A stretch of DNA of 64,000 bases from Sphingomonas naphthae (lineage in GTDB: Bacteria > Pseudomonadota > Alphaproteobacteria > Sphingomonadales > Sphingomonadaceae). The position numbers were made by a program, and so were the translations under genes. Of this stretch, positions 44,306 to 52,125 are shown piece after piece (the stretch's first letter is position 1; each line of letters starts with the position of its first letter). Under the pieces are notes generated by a model. The model worked only from the letters and a program-made list of their open reading frames with translations, ran no database searches and was not told where the DNA came from. Where the stretch lies: assembly GCF_028607085.1 (NCBI RefSeq), contig NZ_CP117413.1, positions 1-64,000 on the forward strand, given 5' to 3'.

Positions 44306-45043
44306 TCAGGCCGGTCGCGGGCTTACGCGATCAAGCCACCGCAAGATGACGCTCGGCGCACTCCTGGCGCCGTTACGTAGATCAAAGATCTCGCGATCCT
44401 CGATCTGAACCCGGCAGACGGTAAAGGCCTGGCCGGGCATGCGACTATTGTCGGCCAACAAGGATGCGTCCGCGACCTTGATCGCCTCGGCGATTGCCAG
44501 TTGGGTTCTGGGAAACCGCTCGCGCAGCTTGTCCTCCGGCACGGCATGGCCGTTCTCCTGCACCCGCGTCTGAACGCGCCCGATCGAGAGCTGGACGCTC
44601 GCGAGCCCCACGAAGATGAGGAGCACGAAATAGCCCGCAGCCTGCATCTGGCGGATCTGATCAATCTTCGATTCAACCGTGCCATCTTCGCGCGGTTGCC
44701 AATGCGAGAAGACCGTCTCCATCGCGAACGGCACCTTGGCGTTCATGGCATGGCCCACAAAGGCCTGAACCCCTTGCTGGGAGACCTTCATCCAGCTCTG
44801 GTCGGTATCGCGCAAAGTCGCCGCCCAAGCCGGAAGCGCGCCGTCGCTGGCCTGCTCGGGCAGGATCGAGAGCATCATGCGATCGGCATTGACCAAGGGC
44901 ATTTGCAGTTCGTCGGCAAGACTGCGCCGCCACATCGTCGATTTGCCTGAACCGTTGTGCCCGGCCAAGACGATCGCCAGCGGCTTCTTGCGTTTCTCCT
45001 GCGTCTCGCGAACTTGCCGGATCGCCGCGATCGCCGAGGTCAA
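44306..45043 (-). CDS. Zeta-toxin-like P-loop kinase
   Basis: The 245-residue protein has Walker A GHNGSGKST (28-36), then VNADRMMLSIL and AMETVFSH, which match zeta toxins and related kinases that phosphorylate peptidoglycan precursors. Several RxxR positions in the second half could close the active site. The TTG start overlaps the stop of the upstream gene, as in an antitoxin-toxin pair. A general P-loop kinase is the alternative. Confidence 0.75.
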   Translation of the reverse strand: MTSAIAAIRQVRETQEKRKKPLAIVLAGHNGSGKSTMWRRSLADELQMPLVNADRMMLSILPEQASDGALPAWAATLRDTDQSWMKVSQQGVQAFVGHAMNAKVPFAMETVFSHWQPREDGTVESKIDQIRQMQAAGYFVLLIFVGLASVQLSIGRVQTRVQENGHAVPEDKLRERFPRTQLAIAEAIKVADASLLADNSRMPGQAFTVCRVQIEDREIFDLRNGARSAPSVILRWLDRVSPRPA

Positions 45044-45348
45044 TCGACGGCCTGAAAGACGCCGTTGACGATGGCCCCGCGTTCGATCTTGCCATTGAGC
45101 TTGCGGATCATCACGTCGGGATTGTCGCTGTCGAGGGAATAGAGCGGCACATCTTTCTTGGCGCGCAAGGTCACGCCCGGCTTGGCCAGACGCTTGGCGA
45201 CACGCTCGAGCGCCTGCGTGCTCAGCCTGATATTATGCTGGACCAGCGCGGTTGAGGGCGCGGGCGCCGTCACCGTCACGTCGCCAAAGCGCACCTTGCG
45301 CGACTTGCTCTTGCGCGCGCGGGGCTGAATGACTGCGTTCGTCGCCAT
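45040..45348 (-). CDS. Putative antitoxin for the zeta-like toxin
   Basis: The 102-residue protein is basic at the N-terminus (RARKSKSRKVRFGD). A middle part NIRLSTQALERVAKRLAKPG and end DVMIRKLNGKIERGAIVNGVF follow. It is not epsilon-like in sequence. Position, overlap and size suggest an antitoxin, but this is inference. The end is compact, with ATG 45348 preceded by GGAG. Confidence 0.55.
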   Translation of the reverse strand: MATNAVIQPRARKSKSRKVRFGDVTVTAPAPSTALVQHNIRLSTQALERVAKRLAKPGVTLRAKKDVPLYSLDSDNPDVMIRKLNGKIERGAIVNGVFQAVD

Positions 45349-45432
45349 GAAACTGCCCTCCTTTCGGCATGATGCGATTCTGCTGATACCAAGATAGCGT
45401 TTATGAACCCTGCTCGCTAGGGGCTGGGTCGG

Positions 45433-45774
45433 TTATGTGAGTATCCGCAGGGCTGCCGCACTGCCGGAAGCGGCACCCAGATCGAGTCCTTTCATGAGGC
45501 GCGGATCGGCGAGCAGAATATGCCACGGCCCGCCATAGCGCGGCGTAGCGAGATAAAAAGCGGCGCCATCGCAGCCGACCATCCGGCAGCGCTCCTGCCG
45601 ATCGATCAGGCACATATTCGCGCCATAGCGTCCGGCCAGGTCGCTCAGATCGGCCCGCATCAGTACGTCGCAGCGGCGGCACCGGGTCCGGACCTGGATC
45701 TTGCGGTGACGCATAAGGCCGATGCTCGCGGTCCAGCGAGGCCAAAGCGGAATGATCTGTGCTTCCGGCGTCAT
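45433..45774 (-). CDS. Cysteine-containing hypothetical protein
   Basis: The 113-residue protein has a CRRCDVLMRAD ... CLIDRQERCRMVGC arrangement that may bind zinc, with WHILLADPRLMKGLDL near the end. Start ATG 45774 was chosen because the upstream extension is not protein-like. Conserved family suspected, not named. It lies before the zeta module on the same strand. Confidence 0.6.
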   Translation of the reverse strand: MTPEAQIIPLWPRWTASIGLMRHRKIQVRTRCRRCDVLMRADLSDLAGRYGANMCLIDRQERCRMVGCDGAAFYLATPRYGGPWHILLADPRLMKGLDLGAASGSAAALRILT

Positions 45775-46045
45775 GACAAGGACGATAGCGAACGCCGATC
45801 GCTTGCGTCCATCGTCGCTTTGCAAAATCGGCCAGACCGTTCAGCGCAATGGCAATCCGCCGAAACGACGGTCCCTTCCTGGCTTGGCGTCCTCGCCGAG
45901 GCACTTGCCCGCGCAAGCCCGTGGCCGGGCTTCTCCACTATCGTTGCGACCCTTCAGGTGCGCGGGCGCGCTATGCCCCGGCGGTCCGGTCGCCTGTCGG
46001 AAGGCCCCGATCGGCGGGGTCAGACAAGCGCAGGAACAATCCACC

Positions 46046-46441
46046 ATGGCCGAGCCCAACAGCAGCGCGACACAGCCCCAATCGCAAACCCATGCGACCA
46101 TCGCCATCCTCAATGACGGCTTTCGCCAGGCCATCCATAATCCTGGCCGCAACCGGGTCGTGATGACCGCAGGCGTCGCGGCCCTTATCGGCAACACCAG
46201 CCTGTTTCGCGGATTTCAGCGCCGCGCCGAATTGCTGCGTGCCGTGCGCGATTATGACACCTTCGGACCGGACGTTGATCCGCATGGCGAACATGATTTC
46301 GGGCGTTTCGCGTTCGCGGGCGAGACACTCTACTGGAAGATCGACTATTATGATCGCGACCTCGTCTATGGCTCATCGGATCCCACCGACCCCGATCTCA
46401 CCACTCGGGTGCTGACGATCCTTCTCACCCACGAATATTGA
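46046..46441 (+). CDS. DUF3768 family protein
   Basis: The 131-residue protein has the DUF3768 core: IAILNDGFRQAIHNPGRNRVVMTAGVAAL, the aromatic FGRFAFAGETLYWKIDYYD and the end LTILLTHEY. This family is widespread on alphaproteobacterial plasmids and conjugative elements; its role is unknown. Followed at once by a strong hairpin. Confidence 0.85.
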   Translation: MAEPNSSATQPQSQTHATIAILNDGFRQAIHNPGRNRVVMTAGVAALIGNTSLFRGFQRRAELLRAVRDYDTFGPDVDPHGEHDFGRFAFAGETLYWKIDYYDRDLVYGSSDPTDPDLTTRVLTILLTHEY

Positions 46442-46448
46442 GCTATCA

Positions 46449-46471
46449 TGGCCCCGGCATTGCCGGGGCCA
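46449..46471. terminator. Hairpin terminator between the DUF3768 and DUF7673 genes
   Basis: Ten-base perfect arms TGGCCCCGGC and GCCGGGGCCA around ATT, eight bases after the stop codon. No T-run, so it may be a weak terminator or an RNA-processing site. Confidence 0.55.
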
Positions 46472-46494
46472 CCATGTCACGAAGGGATTCGTAG

Positions 46495-46788
46495 ATGAGC
46501 CAGCCTGTAACCCAAGCGCTCGACCGCTTGTTCGATCTGGCCGCCTCCGACACCGGCCAGGCCCGCCGCGCCGCCAATTTCCTTCTCGCCTGGTGGAATG
46601 CACAGGACAATGGCGGCTTCGACCTTGCTGACCTGTTTGGCGTCGATCATGCGGTTGCTGCCGACATGGCCATCGTCTTTGCCTATCTTGGCGGCCATCA
46701 TGGCGCGATCTATCCCGACCAACTTGGCTACAAAGACAGGATCGTGGCGCTTGTCGAGCAATGGCGGCTGACCGTGCCCGCCGCATAG
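46495..46788 (+). CDS. Small conserved protein, DUF7673-like
   Basis: The 97-residue protein has SDTGQARRAANFLLAWWNAQDNGGFDLADLFGVD and FAYLGGHHGAIYP, conserved on sphingomonad and rhizobial conjugative elements. Soluble and helical. GAAGGG lies 11-16 bases upstream. Role unknown. Confidence 0.75.
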   Translation: MSQPVTQALDRLFDLAASDTGQARRAANFLLAWWNAQDNGGFDLADLFGVDHAVAADMAIVFAYLGGHHGAIYPDQLGYKDRIVALVEQWRLTVPAA

Positions 46789-46906
46789 GTGCGGCGAGCT
46801 GGCCAGCGAGGGTTCCAGCTTCATCGACTTCTGTGCCGCGTCCCGCTTAGCAGGACTGCGACGTCTTTATACGCCGATCCCCCCGGTCAGGGGGATGGCT
46901 CTGAAA

Positions 46907-46924
46907 AGTCTGCTTGAGCAGACT
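46907..46924. promoter_or_regulatory. Putative parS-like palindrome upstream of parA
   Basis: AGTCTGCTTGAGCAGACT has 8-base perfect arms around a 2-base centre. A near-identical palindrome (16 of 18) lies at 49179-49196, on the far side of parB. Paired palindromes around a parAB operon are good centromere or ParB-operator candidates. A TTTATA element is 40 bases upstream and may be part of the operon promoter. Confidence 0.6.
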
Positions 46925-47071
46925 GTCTCCCGTCATCGACGCCGTTTCGATCGTGCTCCCGGCTTTGTGTCAGAGGGGAGGGCGGCTGACCTTTGGGCAG
47001 CCTGCGCTTTTGCGCGTGGGTATCCCGGCGCCCGCTGACGCTCGGCGCCTGCTCATTTGTGGAGACATCCC

Positions 47072-47251
47072 ATGGCCGACTATTTTTCCCGTCATCCCGA
47101 TCACGCCTTCCTGTTCGCGTTCGTCTGCTTTGCGATCACCGTCTATCTGTTCCGCTATGTCGGCCCCGGCATCGGCGGCGGCGGCGACTGGTCGGCGCGC
47201 GACCATTATGAGCGCAATCTGCGCGATGGGCCCGACGACTATGAGTCCTGA
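47072..47251 (+). CDS. Small membrane protein (59 aa)
   Basis: One membrane helix (HAFLFAFVCFAITVYLFRYVGPGIGGGG) precedes a polar acidic tail (DWSARDHYERNLRDGPDDYES). GGAGAC precedes ATG 47072. It lies just upstream of parA, 22 bases away. Function unknown. Confidence 0.65.
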   Translation: MADYFSRHPDHAFLFAFVCFAITVYLFRYVGPGIGGGGDWSARDHYERNLRDGPDDYES

Positions 47252-47273
47252 CGCCGGAGGCAAGCGCACGCCG

Positions 47274-48038
47274 ATGCGCACCATTGTCGTCAGCCTGCTC
47301 AAGGGCGGGGTCGGCAAGACCTTCCTCGCCACCCATCTTGGCTGGTTTCTGGCAGAGGAGCCGGGACGGCGGGTCGCCTTCATCGACCTTGATCCCCAGG
47401 GCAGTTCGACCCGCAGGCTGGCAACCGAACGGCAGGCGGGCTTTTCCGCCGATCTGTTCGATCCCGATGCGGCATTGAGCGCGGTGAGTGCGCCGGGCCT
47501 GGCGGTCTTTGCCGCCGACCCGCGATTGCAGATGATCAAGGCGGCGCAGGATGTGCGGGATTTTCTCGGTCGCTATGCGGCCTTCGGTGAGCATTTCGAC
47601 CATTGCGTTGTCGATACCGGCCCCAAATGGGATGAACTGACCTTGAGCGCGATGGTAATCGCCGATGCCGTGATCGCACCCGTGCAGGTCGCCGAGGATT
47701 CCATCGAATGCGCCAAGATTCTGCTGACCGCGCTCAAAAAGGCCGAAGGCGCGCGCGGCGGTCGCAAGGTCGATTTTCTCGGTCTGCTGCCCTCGATGGT
47801 CAATCCATTCGACCGGCGCGAGATGGACAATGCGATCAAGCTCACCCGGGCGGTCGGCGAGGCGATGATGTTTCCCGCCTTCATCAAGGCGCGCCCGACC
47901 TACAAGCATTCAGCCGAAAATCATCAGCCCGTGTGGCGCGAGACAGGAAGCGGCGCGAAAGCCGCGGCCGAGGAAATCCGACCGATCCTCGCCGAGATCG
48001 TTCGCCGGGTCGATGCGCGCCTGCCGAGTGCCGCGTGA
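47274..48038 (+). CDS. parA: ParA-family partition ATPase
   Basis: The 254-residue deviant Walker A ATPase has KGGVGKT (10-16), FIDLDPQGSS and CVVDTGPKW (Walker B region) and PVQVAEDSIECAK. It powers segregation of the element with ParB. ATG 47274 is preferred, because GGAGG lies upstream and Walker A is normally placed; an earlier ATG (47241) would extend it by 11 residues. The stop overlaps the parB start (TGATG). Confidence 0.9.
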   Translation: MRTIVVSLLKGGVGKTFLATHLGWFLAEEPGRRVAFIDLDPQGSSTRRLATERQAGFSADLFDPDAALSAVSAPGLAVFAADPRLQMIKAAQDVRDFLGRYAAFGEHFDHCVVDTGPKWDELTLSAMVIADAVIAPVQVAEDSIECAKILLTALKKAEGARGGRKVDFLGLLPSMVNPFDRREMDNAIKLTRAVGEAMMFPAFIKARPTYKHSAENHQPVWRETGSGAKAAAEEIRPILAEIVRRVDARLPSAA

Positions 48039-48973
48039 TGGGCAAGTTCGATCAGCGCGCCGAAGAATTCGGACTGCTCGTCGGTCTCCACGACAGCGCG
48101 CGGCGCGTCGAGGACATGCCGCTCGACTGGATCACGCCCGATCCGGGCAATCCGCGCCGGACGTTCGATGAGGCAGAACTCAACGATCTGGCGGCATCGA
48201 TCGCCGCGCGCGGTGTCCTGCAACCGATCCTCGTTGCGCCGAAAAACGGCGACGGCCTGCATGTTATCCGGGTCGGCGAGCGGCGCTTTCGCGCGTCGCG
48301 TCTCGCCGGACGAGAGACGATCCCCGCGATCGTCATGGCGGTGGTGAACCGCGCCGATACGCTTGCCGATCAGATTGTCGAGAATGACCAGCGCGCCGGG
48401 CTAACACCGCACGATCTGGCGACCGGGATCGAACGCATGCTGGGCGCCGGCGTTACCCAGGCCGAGATTGCGCGCGCGCTTGGCCGGTCCAAGCAGTTCG
48501 TGTCCCTATATGCCGCCTGTGCCGACATGGCGCCCTGGCTGCGCGCGGCGATCGACCGGATGCCGATCCGTTTGCTCTACGATCTGCACCGCGCGGCCCG
48601 GACCTATGGCGATGCGGTGCGGGCCTATGTCGAAGGGCTTGGTGACGAAAACGTCACCCTAGCCGAGGGCAGCCGCTTCATTGCCAGTCTCAAGGCGTCC
48701 GCGTCGGTCGCCGATGCCCAGCAGCCTCAACTGCGCCCTGTGGAGGACAGGGATGGTGCAGCGCGTGGCGGATCAATGCCGCCCGTCCGCGCCAATCGCG
48801 GGTTAAAGGCGATGTTCGGGCCGGATGCCTTGCCCCCATCCCAACGTCTTGGCGATGTGCGCGTGACATGTGCAGGGCGGGCAGGGCGGTTGCTTCTGCC
48901 CGAGCAGGTCCGCGTGCTGTTCGATGATGGGGAGGAGATCGACGCGCCGATTGGCGACATCATCCTCGGCTAG
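48038..48973 (+). CDS. parB: ParB-family centromere-binding protein
   Basis: The 311-residue protein has the ParB N-terminal domain: ITPDPGNPRRTFDEAELNDLAASIAARGVLQPILV, VIRVGERRFRASRLAG and ENDQRAGLTPHDLATGIER. A helix-turn-helix follows (VTQAEIARALGRSKQFVSLYA). The C-terminal part ends in a beta-rich dimerisation-like region (RLLLPEQVRVLFDDGEEIDAP). It works with ParA on nearby palindromes. Confidence 0.9.
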   Translation: MGKFDQRAEEFGLLVGLHDSARRVEDMPLDWITPDPGNPRRTFDEAELNDLAASIAARGVLQPILVAPKNGDGLHVIRVGERRFRASRLAGRETIPAIVMAVVNRADTLADQIVENDQRAGLTPHDLATGIERMLGAGVTQAEIARALGRSKQFVSLYAACADMAPWLRAAIDRMPIRLLYDLHRAARTYGDAVRAYVEGLGDENVTLAEGSRFIASLKASASVADAQQPQLRPVEDRDGAARGGSMPPVRANRGLKAMFGPDALPPSQRLGDVRVTCAGRAGRLLLPEQVRVLFDDGEEIDAPIGDIILG

Positions 48974-49047
48974 TTCCGTCGGCGGGGCGGTTTCACCAAT
49001 TCACCCCTTACTCCGCGTAGAAACGATCCTGACTTCCAGACAATTTT

Positions 49048-49082
49048 GACAGCCGTACCCCTTTTTCAGGGGTGCGGCTGTC
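49048..49082. repeat. Inverted repeat, terminator or oriT stem
   Basis: Arms GACAGCCGTACCCCT and AGGGGTGCGGCTGTC (one mismatch) around a TTTTC loop. It may end parB transcription or be the oriT inverted repeat bound by MobC and relaxase; the T-run is inside the loop and not after the stem, so the second is favoured slightly. Confidence 0.55.
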
Positions 49083-49178
49083 TTCATTCTGGCAAGCCGA
49101 GCCGATGATCTTGTCCTAATGGGACGATCTTCAAGGAGGCAGCAAGTAAGGTTGCAGGCCTTGCTTGAAGGGGGGCGG

Positions 49179-49196
49179 AGTCTGTTCAAGCAGACT
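49179..49196. promoter_or_regulatory. Putative parS-like palindrome downstream of parB
   Basis: AGTCTGTTCAAGCAGACT, matching the reverse complement of 46907-46924 apart from one position. See that entry. Confidence 0.6.
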
Positions 49197-49268
49197 ATGG
49201 GACGAGTGGATTAAGGTGAGGGCCGGATAGGCTTGGCGCCGGGGATGTATGACAATAGCCTTCGGGAC

Positions 49269-49802
49269 ATGGCTGTCTTCACCGTCCGACTGCCCGATGA
49301 TCTCGCGGCCCGCTTCGATGTCCTGGCAATCCCTTCCGGTGGTCGCTCGGCGATACTGCGCAGGCTTATCGAAAGCGCCTTGGCGGGAGAGGGCGTCGAT
49401 CCCGGACCCGCGCCGCCGCGCAAGCGGGCGACCGACCGGGTCGAGGTCCGCCTGTCACAGGACGACGTCGCGTTGCTCGATGCCGCCGCCGATGCGCGGG
49501 GACTGAGGCGAACCGAATGGCTCGTCATGCTGCTGCGCCGGCACCTTCATGCCCAGCCTTTGCCGCCGCGCAGCGACCGCGCGGTGATCGCCCAGTCCTG
49601 GCGCGAACTCAATCGGATCGGGATCAACCTCAATCAGGCGGTCCATGCCTTACATGCCGCGACCATGGTCGATTCCCGGCTCGATCTTGTGCGCGAAGCG
49701 GCGCGTGTCGCCTCGTTCCGTGACGAAGTTGCGGCACAGCTGCGGGCGCTGGGAGCCGCGCTCAAGGGTGACCTCTCCTATTGGGACGTTGCCCGTGGAT
49801 GA
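49269..49802 (+). CDS. mobC: MobC-family relaxosome accessory protein
   Basis: The 177-residue protein has an N-terminal ribbon-helix-helix (MAVFTVRLPDDLAARFDVLA), a second RHH-like segment (RVEVRLSQDDVALLDAAADARG) and the MobC signature WRELNRIGINLNQAVHALH. It binds oriT and positions the relaxase. ATG 49269 gives the standard RHH start; ATG 49245 is also possible. The relaxase gene overlaps its end. Confidence 0.85.
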   Translation: MAVFTVRLPDDLAARFDVLAIPSGGRSAILRRLIESALAGEGVDPGPAPPRKRATDRVEVRLSQDDVALLDAAADARGLRRTEWLVMLLRRHLHAQPLPPRSDRAVIAQSWRELNRIGINLNQAVHALHAATMVDSRLDLVREAARVASFRDEVAAQLRALGAALKGDLSYWDVARG

Positions 49803-50922
49803 CGATGATGACGTCCTGCCGCTTCCCGGTCTGATGGAGGCGTGGCGACCGCCTTCGGGCGGCAAGCGGATGCTCCGTGGCGCCACCCTGCGGATCCCGG
49901 CGGCGGGTAAGGGTGGGCCAGGGCGCGCGGCCAAGCTGACCCAGGCGCAGGCGCGCGCCAAGCTCGAGCGGATCGTGCGCAAGGCGCCCGAGGTCATGGT
50001 CAAGATTTCGGGCAAGCAGCGTGGGGCGGCCCATCTCGCCGAGCATTTTCACTATATCTCGCGCCATGGGAAACTGGCCGTGCGCAGCAGCGAGGGCGAA
50101 CAGATCACGGATGTCGCGCGTCTGAAGGCGATCGCCCAGGACTGGCAGATGCTCGACGAGGCGATGAACGAGCATGGCCGCGATCGGCCGACCTCGATGT
50201 CGATGGTGCTGTCGATGCCTGGCGGCACGACCGATGCCGCCACGATCCATGATGCCGTCCAGGCTTTCGCGCGCGTCGAGCTAGAAGGGCAATTCAGCTA
50301 TATGGTTGCGCTCCATACCGACACGGCCAATCCGCATGTTCATCTGACTGTGGCGACCCAGGGAATCGATGGCACACGCTTCAATCCGCGCAAGGCTGAC
50401 CTGCATCATTGGCGTGAAAGCTTTGCCCATGAACTGCGCCAGCGCGGCGTTGCAGCCGAGGCGACGCCCCGCCGCGCGCGCGGCCATGTCCAGAAGCGGG
50501 TGCGTTCGCCCGCCTTGCATCTTGAAGCGCGCACCGCGGGGCAAGGGCGACAAATGGATATCGACCGTTTGACCGAGGACAGGGCGGCCGCGTTCGCGCA
50601 TGCCCAGTTTCCCGAGCGACGCGTCGAGGACGTGCTGGCGCTGGGCCGGCAGAAACAGATCCGTGGCGCCTATGCCGACGCCGCTGCGGCTTTGGCGGCG
50701 ACAGGTAAAGAGGCAGACCTCGCCCTGGCGGACGATATTGCAGCGTTCGTCGCGGAGATGCCGCCGGCGGTGTCGCGGCGGCTGCAACGCGCACGAGAGA
50801 TCCTGTTGGGAGAGCGTGCGCAGGGGACGCCGGCTCGTGGCATCCGAGCCGACGAGGGTGACGTGCGGAACGGGGCCGACCCGGATCTTACGACGCCCAA
50901 ACCTCGCGACCGCGATCGTTAG
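49795..50922 (+). CDS. Relaxase (MOBP-like, histidine-triad)
   Basis: The 375-residue relaxase has the metal-binding histidine triad HTDTANPHVH (174-183) and candidate tyrosine in HFHYISRHGKL near residue 87. It nicks oriT and covalently carries DNA into the recipient. The GTG start at 49795 overlaps mobC by 8 bases; ATG 49834 is an alternative. It is short and has no C-terminal primase or helicase domain. An LPD7 protein, usually fused to larger relaxases, is encoded separately nearby. Confidence 0.85.
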   Translation: MDDDDDVLPLPGLMEAWRPPSGGKRMLRGATLRIPAAGKGGPGRAAKLTQAQARAKLERIVRKAPEVMVKISGKQRGAAHLAEHFHYISRHGKLAVRSSEGEQITDVARLKAIAQDWQMLDEAMNEHGRDRPTSMSMVLSMPGGTTDAATIHDAVQAFARVELEGQFSYMVALHTDTANPHVHLTVATQGIDGTRFNPRKADLHHWRESFAHELRQRGVAAEATPRRARGHVQKRVRSPALHLEARTAGQGRQMDIDRLTEDRAAAFAHAQFPERRVEDVLALGRQKQIRGAYADAAAALAATGKEADLALADDIAAFVAEMPPAVSRRLQRAREILLGERAQGTPARGIRADEGDVRNGADPDLTTPKPRDRDR

Positions 50923-50973
50923 GTCTCGCCGGCTCGACTTTGCTTGTCCATGCCGTCGCCAATAGAGCGGAAT

Positions 50974-51148
50974 CTATTGGGGTTGCCTGCGAAAGTCGCG
51001 CGGCGTCTGCCCCTTGAGTTGCTGGAAATACCGGCGCAACTGCGCGGTGTTGCGAAAGCCGGCAGCGGCCGCCACGCGCTCTGTCGGCAGGTCGCTACGA
51101 GCCAGCAGTTCGCTGGCGTGCGCGATCTTGCGTGCCATCACGAAGGCG
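50974..51148 (-). pseudogene. Remnant of an AraC-family regulator (C-terminal helix-turn-helix)
   Basis: The reverse-strand translation reads FVMARKIAHASELLARSDLP then VAAAAGFRNTAQLRRYFQ and GQTPRDFRRQ before a stop. This is the second HTH and closing signature of an AraC/GlxA-type regulator. There is no start or N-terminal domain. The fragment begins where the LPD7 gene ends. It is a truncated leftover. Confidence 0.7.
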
Positions 51149-51165
51149 ACAAGCGCACGCTGTTG

Positions 51166-52125
51166 CTACCGACTTCGACTGCGCTGGGGCGGTCGAGGCG
51201 CCCGGCCCGGCGTTTCGCGGCTCGGCGATGTCTGAGCTGTGGCCCGATCTCCCGGCGCTTGGCGCTCCCGATTTTCGACTTGCCGAACCTGTGCGGGTCG
51301 GATGGGCCGACCGGCCGCGACATGCGCATCGAACTGGGCCTGCGCAACCGACATCACGCGTCCGATCGCTTCGGGATTGTCGAACAGGGTGCGGCGAATA
51401 ACGGCCTCAATGACCCGAAGCTGGCTCCGCGCCGCACGGTCATTGTCCTGACCGGGTCGACCGGGCGAACCCATATCGGTGCGCGCCGACGGTGAGGGTC
51501 GGGCACTGGCGGCCGAGCGATCGGCTCCCGGTTCAGCCTCCCTGTGTGCCTTGACCGAAGGCGTGATACTGTTGCGACTGGCGGCTGCACGAACCCGATC
51601 GAGTTCCTGAATGTCTCGTTCGTTCGGCTTGAAACCGCGAACCTCGATCCCTTGCCGGCTGGCTTCGAGCCAGGCGGCGCGTCGGAATGCTTCCGAGCCG
51701 GTGACGTGGATCTGTTCCCACCCGCGATGCTGGGCGATCGCCACCAGATCCTTGACCACTTCCTGGCTTTCGGTCGCTGTGACCAGGCGGCGGCCCTGGT
51801 CGCGAAAGGCGGGATCCTTTGTTTCGGGGGACGTGAAGAATATGGCGTCACCCGACCACTTGGCCTTGTCGCTGTAATAGCGCTTGCGAACGGTATCCGG
51901 CATATCGCCCTGGTCGACGGATCGAACCGCACCTGCCTTTTCGCTTTTTTCGCGTGACGGGAGGGCGGCATTGGGTCCGGGCAGTGCCTGGCCGATCGAT
52001 GGGTCCGGTTTCGACGGGGCCTCAGCGGTGCCGCCTTTGATGGCGCGCGCAGGCGAAGAGGCATCGAGCGCGACGGTATTGGCGGGGCTTTTGGGAGGCG
52101 CCGGATTCTTGTCCTTATCGGCCAT
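51166..52125 (-). CDS. LPD7 domain protein, transfer-associated
   Basis: The 319-residue protein has an acidic, proline-rich start, then an LPD7 domain (about 80-175): RKRYYSDKAKWSGDAIFFTS, RLVTATESQEVVKDLVAIAQHRGWEQIHVTGSEAFRRAAWLEAS and GIEVRGFKPNERD. LPD7 is a domain often fused to TraA/TraI-type relaxases. Here it is a free-standing gene whose start overlaps the coupling-protein stop by 11 bases. A long arginine-rich tail follows. Confidence 0.82.
   Translation of the reverse strand: MADKDKNPAPPKSPANTVALDASSPARAIKGGTAEAPSKPDPSIGQALPGPNAALPSREKSEKAGAVRSVDQGDMPDTVRKRYYSDKAKWSGDAIFFTSPETKDPAFRDQGRRLVTATESQEVVKDLVAIAQHRGWEQIHVTGSEAFRRAAWLEASRQGIEVRGFKPNERDIQELDRVRAAASRNSITPSVKAHREAEPGADRSAASARPSPSARTDMGSPGRPGQDNDRAARSQLRVIEAVIRRTLFDNPEAIGRVMSVAQAQFDAHVAAGRPIRPAQVRQVENRERQAPGDRATAQTSPSRETPGRAPRPPQRSRSR

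Larger units (their letters stand above)
48974..49268. promoter_or_regulatory. Probable oriT region upstream of mobC
   Basis: This 295-base intergenic region lies directly before mobC and the relaxase gene, where oriT usually sits. It holds a 15-bp-arm hairpin (49048-49082) with one mismatch and the second parS-like palindrome (49179-49196). The nic site cannot be named from sequence alone. Confidence 0.5.
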
